Assembly (NCBI GenBank): GCA_016209015.1
Contig: JACQWY010000024.1
Span: 1 to 61,293, forward strand
Source of the DNA: Gammaproteobacteria bacterium
GTDB lineage: Bacteria; Pseudomonadota; Gammaproteobacteria; Ga0077536
DNA length: 61,293 nucleotides
Direction of reading: 5' to 3'
Shown here: piece by piece, positions 16,827 to 26,870 of the stretch
Numbering within the stretch: the first letter of the stretch is position 1
Layout of the letters: each line of letters starts with the position of its first letter
The notes under the pieces: generated by a model
Seen by the model: only the letters and a program-made list of their open reading frames with translations
Told to the model about the DNA's origin: nothing
Database searches by the model: none
Made by a program: the position numbers and the translations under genes

Positions 16827-18203
16827 TCAAGTCCCCAGCCGGCGTATCGCCTGCTCCGTCAGGTACTGATCGAAAATCGCCGGATCGTTCACGCGCATGC
16901 CGTAACCGCCGCCGATCTGTTTGACCTGCGCGAGGCGGGTCATGCGATTGCTCTGCACGTCGTGGGCGTGGACGTTGCACCACGACCAGTACGGATGCGT
17001 GCCGTCCATCACCTTCTGGTCGCCCTTCTCGTAGACGGAGTACGTACCGTCGAACGACTTGAACGGTTCGCCGCGACGATCGAAAGTGATCGCGTTGACG
17101 GGCAGCAGGGTGCGGGCATCGAACCATACGCGCTTCTTGCCGACCGGCGCGCGCGGATAACCCGTCGGCTCGCATTCGACCACGATCACTTCGGGAATGA
17201 GCTCCGCGTTCGTGTCCCAGAACGTGAGGCCCTTGCCGCCGCCGTGCGTCTTGCCTTCCCAGTTCTCGTCCTCGGCCGCCCAGTTCTCGGTCAGCCCTGC
17301 GATGAACGGCTGGCGGCCGACGATCTTGTAGTTGCCCCAGGTGAGATAGGGATCACCGGCGGCCCAGGCATCGGAGAGATAGAGCGTCGTGCCGGGAATG
17401 AGCGGCTCGAAGCGCTGGCTCGACGGGAAGCGGCGCACGCGCTTGAACTGGGGCAGATAGCCCATGAGGTCGGGGAACTGCGTCTGGTCGTAGGGCCAGA
17501 TGTTCAGGAACGACGTGCCCTTCGCGTCCTGCGGGTAAGTGAAGAACACGGTGTTGTAGCGCAACTTGTCCTCCGAACCGGGCAGATAGGGCTTCGGATC
17601 GATGGTCGTACGCGCCACCGCGGCGTATTCGACCCACGCGACTTCGTAGGTGTAGCCGAGATTGCCGTCGGCATCGAGCTCGTAGTCGCGCACGGCGTAG
17701 AACGAGACGTCGTGACGCCCCCACGACAACGTGACCGGCACGAACACCTCGACCGCGCTCTGCGGCTTCGGGAAGGGATTGCCGCCGATCCAGGGTTTGC
17801 CCTCTTTCGTGACGACGTTGCCCTTCGCATCGAACTGGGCGAGACCCTGATTGCGCAGCGTCGCCTCGATGTAATCGGGCGGGCTCAGCTTCGTCATCTC
17901 GGTGGTCGTCGGCACGAGCTTGATCTTTCGGCCGAGCTGTTTGATCTGGATGAGACGTATGGGATCGATGAGGTCCGCGACGATGTCGACGTTCGACGCG
18001 TCGATCGTGTCGCCCGGCTTGAGCTTGCCCTTCGTGTACATCTCGATCGAGAGCAGCTCGTCGGGGTAGGCGTTCTCGAAACCGCCGTTGCCTGCCACGG
18101 CGTCCCATACCGTGCCGAACACGCCGGCGGCGAAGATACCCTTCGCGCTCTGCTCGAGGAAGTGCCGCCGAGCGTAGTTGAAATCGTATTTGCGGATTCT
18201 CAT
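16827..18203 (-). CDS. DUF1329 family exported protein
   Basis: The 458-residue protein matches DUF1329: KLKPGDTIDASNVDIVADLI near residues 58-77, then a long beta-rich body with tryptophans (TYEVAWVEYA, FLNIWPYDQTQFPDLMGY). The ATG at 18203 is chosen over one 22 codons upstream because AGGGG stands just before it. The N-terminus (RRHFLEQSAKGIFAAGVFG) is basic then moderately hydrophobic, like a Tat-type signal with RRHF, so export is likely. DUF1329 proteins are LolA/LppX-like periplasmic proteins usually encoded with DUF1302 outer-membrane proteins and RND pumps, as here 5 kb away. It is the last gene of the vWA-TPR-CobW-DUF1329 unit. Ligand unknown, probably a lipid or hydrophobic substrate. 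Confidence 0.85.
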   Translation of the reverse strand: MRIRKYDFNYARRHFLEQSAKGIFAAGVFGTVWDAVAGNGGFENAYPDELLSIEMYTKGKLKPGDTIDASNVDIVADLIDPIRLIQIKQLGRKIKLVPTTTEMTKLSPPDYIEATLRNQGLAQFDAKGNVVTKEGKPWIGGNPFPKPQSAVEVFVPVTLSWGRHDVSFYAVRDYELDADGNLGYTYEVAWVEYAAVARTTIDPKPYLPGSEDKLRYNTVFFTYPQDAKGTSFLNIWPYDQTQFPDLMGYLPQFKRVRRFPSSQRFEPLIPGTTLYLSDAWAAGDPYLTWGNYKIVGRQPFIAGLTENWAAEDENWEGKTHGGGKGLTFWDTNAELIPEVIVVECEPTGYPRAPVGKKRVWFDARTLLPVNAITFDRRGEPFKSFDGTYSVYEKGDQKVMDGTHPYWSWCNVHAHDVQSNRMTRLAQVKQIGGGYGMRVNDPAIFDQYLTEQAIRRLGT

Positions 18204-18259
18204 GCCAATGCCCCTGTCGTAATTGAACCGGTGCGCAGCGTCGCACCCGGGTGCGGGCC

Positions 18260-19240
<981 letters not shown>

Positions 19241-19247
19241 GTCGGGA

Positions 19248-21533
19248 TCACTCCTTCGCGGCCGGCGTGCAGCCGAGCTTCGCGTCGTGGACCGCGATCT
19301 GCGCGGTGAACTCCGGCGGCGCTTTCGGCGGATGGGCTTTCACGTCGGCGACGAGCGGGCAGGCGGCCTGCGGATCGGTCGACTCCGACTTCATTTCGAT
19401 GCGCGCCAGCATTCCCTCCTGCCACACGGCACTGTCTGCATCGGTGCGATCGGTGATGACCTTCCATGCGCTCTCGGCCTCGGCAGTGCGGTTCGTGAGG
19501 CGCGCGGTGCGCGCGAGCTGGACCCAGCCGTCGCCCGCCTTCGGATACTGCTTGTTGAACGCGGCTGCCGCTTCGTAAGCCTCGTCGTTGCGCCGGTCGG
19601 CGAGCAGCGAAGTGATTTCCATCAGCCGGAAGCGGCGATCCATGTCCGGCAGGTTCGCGAGCAAGGGCTTGAGACTCGCGGTCATCATGCGCTTCACGTC
19701 GCCGTCGGGCAGCGCCTTCACCCAGGGATAGACGAGCTCGAGCTGCCAGCCTTCGAGCTGCCCCGTGCCCGGCTGCTGCAACCAGGCCGCGAGACGCTCG
19801 GGCTGGCCGAGGCGCTCGTAGCAGCGGATACGCGCCCACAGCAGCGCCTTGCGCGCGGAAGAACCGATATCGCCCTTCCTCTCGGCGAGATCGATGGCCT
19901 TCACGACATCCTCCGGCACGGTGTCCGAGACTGCCCGCATCTGCAGGTACGCCGCATAGTTCTCGGGATTGCGCTTCTCCTCGGCAGGCAGCTCGTCGAA
20001 CGCGTTCATGCCCTGGCGCGCGATGCCGGAATACTGCGTCGAGGCACCCGGGTCGAACTTCGCGAACTCGCGCGCGATGAGGAAGAAGCGCGCCGTTTGT
20101 ACGCCGCCGCCCAAGGTGTCCGGCCGCTTCACGGAGCCGAGCAGCTTCAGCGCGGTCGTGGTGTCGCCGCTCGACTGGGCGAGGATGAGGCGTGCGCCGT
20201 CGGCATCCGGATCGCCTGGATTCGCGCTGAGGAAACGTTGCGCGGCCTGCTGCAGGGCCTGCTGGGATTCCGGCGTGCCCTTGGCCTGCTCGCGTTGCGC
20301 GCGGGCGATGTAGACGAGCTTGATGGCGGCATTGCGCAGCTCGGCCTCGAGCTTCGGATTGCGCAGCAGCTTTTCGCCGAGCGTCGCCGCCTGGTCGGTG
20401 AGATTGCTCTTCAGGCAGGCCACCGCATGGCGATAGCGGAAGCGATCGAAGTTCATGCCGGGTGCCCCGGGCTCCTGGGCGAAGAACTTCTGATACTTCT
20501 GGACCGCGGTGTAGTACTGCTCGCTCGTGAACGCGAACTCGGCTCCCACGAGCTCGCCCCAGATCCCGAGATCCTCGCGCACGACTTCCTTCTGGTAGCC
20601 GAGGATGTCGGAAAGCAGTGTCATCTCCATGAGACCCGCATCGATGAGCTGGCGGAGCTTCGCCACGCCTTCTCGGCCGCCGGCCTGCGTCGCGCGCTGA
20701 CGCTCGAGGAGGGCGAAGGCCTCCGCGCGAAGCCGGCCCGCGTCGAAGGCGTCGTTCGCGCCGGCCGGGGCCGCGATCGGCGTCGGTGCCTTGTTCTCGC
20801 GCATCAAGCGGAGCTGCTCGCCGACGGCCTTCTTCACGGGATGTCCCGGATCCCCGGCGAGCGCGGTATCCAGGTTCTCGAAGATCGAAATCGCCCGCGG
20901 ACGATTGCCTTCGGCGATCGCGACGAAACCGAGGCCGAGCCAGCCGCCGTAGACGAGGCTCGGTTGGAAGATTTGCAGCGATGCCGCGCGGAAGCCGCGG
21001 CGTGCGTGCTTCAGGAGCCTGATGCGCTCGTCGCCCCTCGTGCTGCGCTCCGCGAGCGTCAGCTCCAGCCAGCTCCGCCAGTACGGGAACGCCGCCATCG
21101 CGAAGCTCAGGTCATCCCAGGCCGCCGACCGGTAGAGCTGCTCGAGCGCGCCTTCGTTGTCCCCCGCTTCGTCTTCGATGGCCATGAGCTTGCCGGTCGC
21201 GAGCTTGTGGAGCTCGGTCGTGACGTGGACGAGCTTCTTCATGTAGCCGTCGGAAACGCCGGCGCCACGCGCCGCATCCACGATGCTGCCGTAGCCCCGC
21301 GCCGCGTGCGCGAGATCGTGCGTCGAGCTCGCGGGGCTCAGACCGGCGAGTACGGCCTGGGCCTGCGTGAGCGGATCGGGCGCATTCGGCGCGGCTTGCG
21401 CAGCGGGCGCAGCCGGCGATGCCGCGGCCGGCTGCGCGCGCTTCGCGATGCCGGCAGCCGAAGCATCCAACGCGAGAGCGATTACGCCAAGGACGAATGC
21501 CGTGCCGAGTCCCGTTCTGCGCGATGTCGTCAT
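19248..21533 (-). CDS. Large exported TPR-like repeat protein, function unknown
   Basis: The 761-residue protein starts with a signal peptide (RRTGLGTAFVLGVIALALDASA, cleavage near residue 27) and an alanine/proline-rich linker. The rest is helical with many short repeats of TPR/Sel1 character (for example AASLQIFQPSLVYGGWLGLG near 180 and ADRRNDEAYEAAAAFNKQYP near 655). I recognise no enzyme motif. The start lies 8 bp after the stop of the vWA/TonB-like gene, and the CobW gene follows after 7 bp, indicating a tight operon. A scaffold for an envelope complex with the vWA protein is the most natural reading, but this is inference. Confidence 0.75.
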   Translation of the reverse strand: MTTSRRTGLGTAFVLGVIALALDASAAGIAKRAQPAAASPAAPAAQAAPNAPDPLTQAQAVLAGLSPASSTHDLAHAARGYGSIVDAARGAGVSDGYMKKLVHVTTELHKLATGKLMAIEDEAGDNEGALEQLYRSAAWDDLSFAMAAFPYWRSWLELTLAERSTRGDERIRLLKHARRGFRAASLQIFQPSLVYGGWLGLGFVAIAEGNRPRAISIFENLDTALAGDPGHPVKKAVGEQLRLMRENKAPTPIAAPAGANDAFDAGRLRAEAFALLERQRATQAGGREGVAKLRQLIDAGLMEMTLLSDILGYQKEVVREDLGIWGELVGAEFAFTSEQYYTAVQKYQKFFAQEPGAPGMNFDRFRYRHAVACLKSNLTDQAATLGEKLLRNPKLEAELRNAAIKLVYIARAQREQAKGTPESQQALQQAAQRFLSANPGDPDADGARLILAQSSGDTTTALKLLGSVKRPDTLGGGVQTARFFLIAREFAKFDPGASTQYSGIARQGMNAFDELPAEEKRNPENYAAYLQMRAVSDTVPEDVVKAIDLAERKGDIGSSARKALLWARIRCYERLGQPERLAAWLQQPGTGQLEGWQLELVYPWVKALPDGDVKRMMTASLKPLLANLPDMDRRFRLMEITSLLADRRNDEAYEAAAAFNKQYPKAGDGWVQLARTARLTNRTAEAESAWKVITDRTDADSAVWQEGMLARIEMKSESTDPQAACPLVADVKAHPPKAPPEFTAQIAVHDAKLGCTPAAKE

Positions 21534-21541
21534 GACGCGGC

Positions 21542-22825
21542 CTAGAGGATATCCAGCAGCGCCTGCATCTGGCGCGCGAACTGATCGCCGATGATGAGGA
21601 TGATGAGGCGCTTCGTGAGCGAGGATTCCTGCTCGAGCGTCGCCGCATCGCCGTTGCCCGCGTCCGCGATGAGCCTGAACTCGTACATCGGCTCGCTGCG
21701 GTAGAGCGCGCGGTTCACTTTGCGGCCGACGCGATTCTCGACCATCGAGGGATTCGCCTCGTCGCTCACGTCGAGCGTCGAGACGATGCCGCCACTCGCG
21801 GCGAAGCGCTCCACCTTCTTCACGATCGTGCTCATGTCGTCCCGGTGCGGCCCCGCATCGCCGACGAGGATGACTATGCGTCGCGCGCCGGCCTGCCAGC
21901 CCGTCTCGTCTATGCCCTGCTTCAGACCCTCGAGAATGTCCTCGTACATGTCACCGCCCCCTTCGGCGAGGAGCTCGTGCAGGAAGCCGCGGAGCTTCTT
22001 CGTGCTGTAGGTGAGGCGCTGTGTCTTCGTCAGGAATCCGGGCTCATCCGTGTCGCGGTAGGCCACGAGGCCGAAGCGGGCCGTCGGCACGAGCGAACGC
22101 ACGGTCGCGACGATGTCCGTGATCCGCGCTTTGACTTCGCTGATCACCCAATCCATCGAGCCCGTCGCGTCCACCACGAAGACGACATCGAGCCCGCCGT
22201 CGCGCAGCCCCTGCAGATACGCCGCGAACTGATTCGACGAATCGCCGAGCGCGTTGCCGATGCCGACGCCGCGAACCGCGGTGCCCGCACCCGCCGCTTC
22301 GCTGAGCGCCCCCACCGCCGGCACGCGTGCGGCGGCGGCGATGCCGTTCGGGTCGACGAGGCGGGGCTGGGCCTGCTGCGCCGGTGCTGCGGGCGCGGCC
22401 ATCGCGCCGGCACCGCCGGCATCGGCTTTCAACGTCAATGGAACGTCGGGCGGCGGCGGCTTCACCGCCTGCGGCGCGATGAGGATCTCCGGCGGCTTCA
22501 TCTCGAGCTCTTTCTCGAATTCGATCGCTTCCTGCGGCGGTGGCGGCTCGAGCACACGCTGCAAGGGCTGCTTCTCGACTTCGACCGTCATTTCGTGCAC
22601 GGGCGGCTGCTTTACGTGCGCGGCATTGCGGGCGAGCTCGTAGAGTTCGTCGGCGACGCGCGACGAGAGAATGACGTGCACGAAGAGCGACGCCACGAGC
22701 AAGGCGAGCCACAGTCCCCAGCGGCGCGGCGGGCAAAGCTTCACGACGGACTCGTCATTCGGAAAGTCAGGAGAGGATCTCGCTTGGCCAGGAGTGTCAC
22801 GGGGGACGCAATCGATGAATGGCAT
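21542..22825 (-). CDS. TonB-like N-terminus fused to a von Willebrand factor A domain
   Basis: The 427-residue protein has a short cytoplasmic tail, one membrane span at about residues 36-54, and a proline- and glutamate-rich linker at 70-130 (PPPPQEA, PPPPDVPL) like TonB or GltJ-type proteins. A vWA domain follows from about 212, with the metal site D219-A-T-G-S-M. Position 22825 is preferred as start over an ATG 11 codons earlier; neither has a clear ribosome site. vWA domains bind protein partners through a divalent cation. The downstream TPR-like protein is probably its partner. The combination suggests an envelope-spanning system contacting the outer membrane; no family name fits well. 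Confidence 0.75.
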   Translation of the reverse strand: MPFIDCVPRDTPGQARSSPDFPNDESVVKLCPPRRWGLWLALLVASLFVHVILSSRVADELYELARNAAHVKQPPVHEMTVEVEKQPLQRVLEPPPPQEAIEFEKELEMKPPEILIAPQAVKPPPPDVPLTLKADAGGAGAMAAPAAPAQQAQPRLVDPNGIAAAARVPAVGALSEAAGAGTAVRGVGIGNALGDSSNQFAAYLQGLRDGGLDVVFVVDATGSMDWVISEVKARITDIVATVRSLVPTARFGLVAYRDTDEPGFLTKTQRLTYSTKKLRGFLHELLAEGGGDMYEDILEGLKQGIDETGWQAGARRIVILVGDAGPHRDDMSTIVKKVERFAASGGIVSTLDVSDEANPSMVENRVGRKVNRALYRSEPMYEFRLIADAGNGDAATLEQESSLTKRLIILIIGDQFARQMQALLDIL

Positions 22826-23011
22826 TGGTTTGGGGCTGCTTCCAGCAGTGTATCGCACACGGCGCCGGTTTTATCCGGCGGCCCGAGGGCACTGCACATT
22901 GGTCACATATCGGGCGCCCGGGTTCCGCCGCACGGGCTACGGCCGCTTCAATCGTTCTCCCGGATCAACCTGGCCTGCTCGCGATTCGGCGGCTCCGGCA
23001 GCCGGGCAAAG
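22826..23011. other. Leader of the vWA operon
   Basis: No gene is seen. A short GCCGG/CCGGC hairpin lies near 22864-22882. No convincing -35/-10 pair was found; repeat elements begin at about 23012. Confidence 0.35.
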
Positions 23012-23157
23012 AGGGCTGCTCTCCGACCTGCGGCGGGGGGGGCGATCGAAGCATCCCGTCCTGGCTGATGGCCGTCGCCTTCGCGAAGGCGAGGGGAAAG
23101 TGCGCGCCGCGGTATGCGCAGCGACCGCCCTCCGCAGTCCGGGGGAAAAGCCAAAAA
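23012..23157. repeat. Partial family C repeat (copy 3)
   Basis: It has outer arms like the full copies (CTCTCCGACCTGCGG on the left, CCGCAGTCCGGG on the right, then an A run) but only one inner palindrome (GTCGCCTTCGCGAAGGCGA). It looks like a shortened element placed directly beside copy 2. Confidence 0.6.
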
Positions 23158-23450
23158 AAGAGGCTCCTCTCCGAACTGCGGGGCTGCTCGTCGGTACACC
23201 GTGGCGCGTATTCCCCACGTGTCGCCCTCGCGCAGGCGAGGGCCCAGTCGTTCAGCCCCGGCGCCGAGGTAGAACCGCGGGCCGAGCGCAGAAAACGAGC
23301 GCAGTGCGGAACGGAGGGCTCGAAAGTCCGAGGTTCACTGCGCGTGCTGTCGGTCACCGACTGGGCCCTCGCCTGCGCGAGGGCGACGGGCATTAGCCGA
23401 GGCGGAATGCGTCGACTGATCCCGCAGTCTGGAGAAGAAACAAAAAAAAG
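23154..23450. repeat. Composite inverted repeat, family C copy 2
   Basis: Inner arms at about 23219-23250 and 23358-23389 are near-perfect inverted copies containing GCCCTCGCGCAGGCGAGGGC. Outer arms are CTCCTCTCCGAACTGCGG on the left and its inverted relative near 23423-23440. It closely resembles 8627-8900 in order and internal sequence. Confidence 0.8.
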
Positions 23451-23471
23451 GCCGGCGATTGCCGGCCTTTT
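23442..23471 (-). terminator. Intrinsic terminator of the MMPL-YCF48-DUF1302 unit
   Basis: On the minus strand AAGGCCGGC-AATC-GCCGGCCTT is followed by an eight-T run, 20 bp after the DUF1302 stop. The stem is flanked by four T on the other side, so it could also work in the opposite direction. Confidence 0.9.
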
Positions 23472-23491
23472 CGAAGAGCGCCAGGTCGTGC

Positions 23492-25513
23492 TCAGAAGAA
23501 GAACGCCGCACGGGCGAAGACTTCGTCGCCGCTCGTCTGGTCGATCGTCGCCAGTGTGCTCTGCGTGCCGTTGCCGAGATCTTTCGCGATGTTGGCATAG
23601 ATATCGAACTGCCACTTCGTGCTCGGCTTGTAGCGCACGCCCGGCTGAATGAAGATCGAGCCGGACACGTCGTACAGTACTGCGAAGTCGGCGCGCCAGA
23701 TCAGGTTCGGGAACGGCTGCTGGAACGCGAACGTCACCGCATCGAACATGTCTTGACCTTTCGGACGGCCAGTCGCGCCGGTGATGCCATCCGTGTCGTT
23801 GCCGTCGAGCAGACGGCCGAACATGTCGGATTCCGTCTTGTGCATCCACTCGAACACGAGGTAGGTCGCCGGGGCGTTCGGGAGAATCGACTGATACTTC
23901 TCGAACACCACGGACGCTACGGCCTCGTCACGCTCCGTCGGACGCTGGTCGAGCGTCAGTGAGGTGAACTTCTTGTTCGGCGTGTAGCTCATCTCGCCGC
24001 GGACGATGAGCTGGTCCAGCAGACTGCCGGGCGAGCTCTCGATGATGTAGTTGCCGCCGAAGCCGAAGATCTGCTCACGCTTGAACACACGCTCAATGTA
24101 GCCGCGGAGCGGGCCGAAGCCCCCGAAGAAAGTATTCAGCGTATTGATCGCCAGGCCCTTGTTCCCTTCGAACGGGATGCCGAAGAGCTGCCGGCCGACG
24201 AGCTGCGAGCCCGAGAACTGGTCGAGCGAGGTAGACACGCCTTCGACCGGATTCAGGCGCACTTGACCCGCATAGTGGAACCACTCATCCGCGGAGCTCG
24301 TGCCCGTGACGTCCGGAATGAACGCCGAGCCGCAGGCGCCCGCGAAGTGCAGACCGGCTTGGGCGCTGGCGAGCTGACCGGCGGTCGCCAATGCACGGAA
24401 AGGCGAATTGGCCAGGCAGAACGGGTTCGGCGTGCCGTCCGGGCTCGCGAGCGGCGCATCCTTCCAGCGGACGAAGCCATCCGGATTGATGCGGGACACC
24501 GCCATCGCCTGCAAGGTCAGCTTGTCGGTGATCGGCGCACGCAGCTTGAAGCCGAAGTTCAGTGCATTCTCGGCGTCCTGGAACGTATTGCGATCATCCA
24601 GCGTGAATGCCGCCGGAATCACGTTGTAGGGCGTATTCTCGGCCGGCAGGATGCTCGGATTGAACATCTGGACGAAGCCTTCGAGCTCCCACTCGTTCTT
24701 GAACGTGAAGCTGCCGCGGACGCCCGGCATCGCGATGCGCTTGTCCGAGTACTCCTCGGCGGCGACGTCGAGGAAGGAGTGACGACGCAGGTCGAGACCG
24801 TTCACGACGTCGAACACGCGGAAGAACAGTGCTTCGCCCCAGGCGATCTGCTGCTGGCCGACACGCAGCCACATGCCGCCATGGTGCCAGTCCACGTACG
24901 CCGACGGGAAGTCGAGCATCGCGTTGTCCGTGGTGACTTCCAGCGGATTCAGACGGCCATTGCTGTACCAGCCGCTGTCCTGGGGCTGCTTCGCCAGCTT
25001 GTTGCCGCCGATGCCGTAGAAATTGCCGGCATGCGTCAGGCCGAAGTGATCGCCGACGTTACCATTGCCGAACGGCTCTTCCTCGGCGGTGTAGACGCGG
25101 GTCTGAACATATGCGGAGAATTCGTCGCTGAACTTCGCCTGGATGTCGAGTTCGAGCTTCGTGGCGAACAGATTGAACTGGTTGTTGTCCGTCAGGCCGG
25201 AAGAAGCAGCGGGAACCGCGCCGCAACCGACGCCGATGTTCATTTTGCAGGTACCGCTGTTCGTGATGATCTGCCCGGCATTGCCCGGCGAACCGACACG
25301 CAGCGGCGAAACCATCTTGTTATAGGGGTTCCCGGTCGTATTGAACGTGTTCGTTCCGTCGATCGAGACTCCGATCTCCTGCCGGATGTAACCCGTGACG
25401 TTCAGGTCGACGCCGCCCAGTTGAAAGCTTCCCGCCGACGCAGTCAGCGGTAACAGGACACTGGCGGCCATTCCCCCGGCGACCAGACCTTTAGCGATTT
25501 TGTTAGTGGCCAC
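23492..25513 (-). CDS. DUF1302 family outer-membrane protein
   Basis: The 673-residue protein starts at a GTG with an upstream GAGAGGAG. It has a signal peptide (LVAGGMAASVLLPLTASAG, cleavage near residue 28) followed directly by GSFQLGGVDLNVTGYIRQE, a beta-barrel beginning. The body alternates short polar and aromatic strands (MWLRVGQQQIAWGEALFFRVFDVVNGLDLRRH in pieces near 215-245, the DUF1302 hallmark), and the last residue is phenylalanine, as in Omp85-assembled barrels. DUF1302 proteins are outer-membrane proteins encoded with DUF1329 and RND transporters in bacteria that use hydrophobic compounds. It is the last gene after MMPL and YCF48. A pore or receptor for a hydrophobic substrate is inferred. 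Confidence 0.9.
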   Translation of the reverse strand: MATNKIAKGLVAGGMAASVLLPLTASAGSFQLGGVDLNVTGYIRQEIGVSIDGTNTFNTTGNPYNKMVSPLRVGSPGNAGQIITNSGTCKMNIGVGCGAVPAASSGLTDNNQFNLFATKLELDIQAKFSDEFSAYVQTRVYTAEEEPFGNGNVGDHFGLTHAGNFYGIGGNKLAKQPQDSGWYSNGRLNPLEVTTDNAMLDFPSAYVDWHHGGMWLRVGQQQIAWGEALFFRVFDVVNGLDLRRHSFLDVAAEEYSDKRIAMPGVRGSFTFKNEWELEGFVQMFNPSILPAENTPYNVIPAAFTLDDRNTFQDAENALNFGFKLRAPITDKLTLQAMAVSRINPDGFVRWKDAPLASPDGTPNPFCLANSPFRALATAGQLASAQAGLHFAGACGSAFIPDVTGTSSADEWFHYAGQVRLNPVEGVSTSLDQFSGSQLVGRQLFGIPFEGNKGLAINTLNTFFGGFGPLRGYIERVFKREQIFGFGGNYIIESSPGSLLDQLIVRGEMSYTPNKKFTSLTLDQRPTERDEAVASVVFEKYQSILPNAPATYLVFEWMHKTESDMFGRLLDGNDTDGITGATGRPKGQDMFDAVTFAFQQPFPNLIWRADFAVLYDVSGSIFIQPGVRYKPSTKWQFDIYANIAKDLGNGTQSTLATIDQTSGDEVFARAAFFF

Positions 25514-25806
25514 TCCCGCTCTCCTCTCAGATAAGTATCAGTGTCGAGCAACTATTGATTGGTAGGCGAACTGTAAATCCGGCGTTGGGGGAGACGCTTT
25601 CGACTAGAGACCAGTAGCATCTTTACCACACGCTGGGGAACCCCAGAATTCCCCGAGTATTCAGCCGCCGTCCGCCCCTTTTGGGCATATGCCTAATAAA
25701 CTACAGCACAAAGCGTCAATATTCAACCCGCGCCACGGCTTTGTTGTCTTTGCGCAGCAGCTCGTTGCTTTGCTGCTACGCAACGGAAACGAAGTCGTGT
25801 GACGTA

Positions 25807-26832
25807 TTAACGCAACACCTGCGCAATCATCCCACGCGCGCCACCAATGTAGACGACCTGCGCGTGCACGGGGCCCGCTTCGGTCTTGACCTTGGCCTCG
25901 CCGATGCCGATCGCCTGGTACCAGTTTCGCAGAACCTGGGGGTCGCCCGAATGCGTCCACGTCGCGCCGGCGTCGCTGCTGCGGATGAGCGCACGGATGC
26001 CGGTGATGACGACCTCGCCCTGCTTCGAGACCCATACGCCGAGCAGATTCGCGTCGCCGCCGACGTCGACTTTCTCCCAGGTGTTGCCGTTGTCCACGGT
26101 CTTGATTACGAGACCCTTCTGGCCCACACCGAAGCCGGTGCCATCCTCGAGGACGTGCATCGCGAACAAGGACTCGTCGCTCTTGTGTTTCGAGGTCCAG
26201 GTCTTGCCATCGTCCTCGGAGACGAGCACGAGCCCGAACTCGCCGCCCACCGTGAGACGCCCGCTCTCCTCGACGCGCGCGATGTACATGTGGGGCTGAT
26301 ATCCGCCCTCGGCGAACTTCTCCCAGTCGAGCTCGATGGGGGACCAGCTCTTGCCGCCGTCGTGAGACAGGATGATCGTGCCGAATTCGCCGACCGAGAG
26401 CGCGACGCCCTTCGAATTGACCGAAATGCCCATGAGCCGTGATTCCGTACCCGATTTCGCAGCCTCCCAGCCGCCGCCTTCCTTGCCGAGCAGCACGGTA
26501 CCGCGCTGGCCGACGATGATGCGCTTGTCGCCGAGCATCGCGATGCCGAGCAGCGCGAGATTCGTAGGTGACGAAGTCGCAGCCCACGATGTCCCACCGT
26601 CTTTCGATTCGAGGATCACGCCGAACGCGCCCACCGCGTAGCCCGTGGCGCCTTCGATGGCCATTTCGTAAATCGCGTCGTGCGGAATCCCCGAGCGGAT
26701 GACGCCGATCTGCTGCGGGGCGGCGGGCGCCGCGGCCTCCTCGGCCGGGGCATTGCCCGAGAAAGCGAGCGCGCAGAGCGCCAGGGCGGCCGCCGCGCGG
26801 CCAGTTCTCGATCCGAATCTTGAAGTAGTCAC
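25807..26832 (-). CDS. YCF48/Hcf136-like beta-propeller, exported
   Basis: The 341-residue protein starts at a GTG preceded by AGAGGA and has a signal peptide ending near residue 30 (SGNAPAEE). The mature part is a series of BNR/YCF48-type blades, each with a DGGxxW or similar turn: SKDGGTSWAA, SHDGGKSWSP, EDDGKTWTS, DNGNTWEK, SDAGATWTH. In bacteria such proteins accompany RND/MMPL and DUF1302 genes; in plastids the relative helps assemble photosystem II. It is placed between the MMPL and DUF1302 genes in one operon, consistent with a periplasmic accessory of the transporter. The exact role is unknown. Confidence 0.85.
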   Translation of the reverse strand: MTTSRFGSRTGRAAAALALCALAFSGNAPAEEAAAPAAPQQIGVIRSGIPHDAIYEMAIEGATGYAVGAFGVILESKDGGTSWAATSSPTNLALLGIAMLGDKRIIVGQRGTVLLGKEGGGWEAAKSGTESRLMGISVNSKGVALSVGEFGTIILSHDGGKSWSPIELDWEKFAEGGYQPHMYIARVEESGRLTVGGEFGLVLVSEDDGKTWTSKHKSDESLFAMHVLEDGTGFGVGQKGLVIKTVDNGNTWEKVDVGGDANLLGVWVSKQGEVVITGIRALIRSSDAGATWTHSGDPQVLRNWYQAIGIGEAKVKTEAGPVHAQVVYIGGARGMIAQVLR

Positions 26833-26870
26833 AGTGTCCTCTGAATAGCTTCTCTAAGTTGACGATGCGA

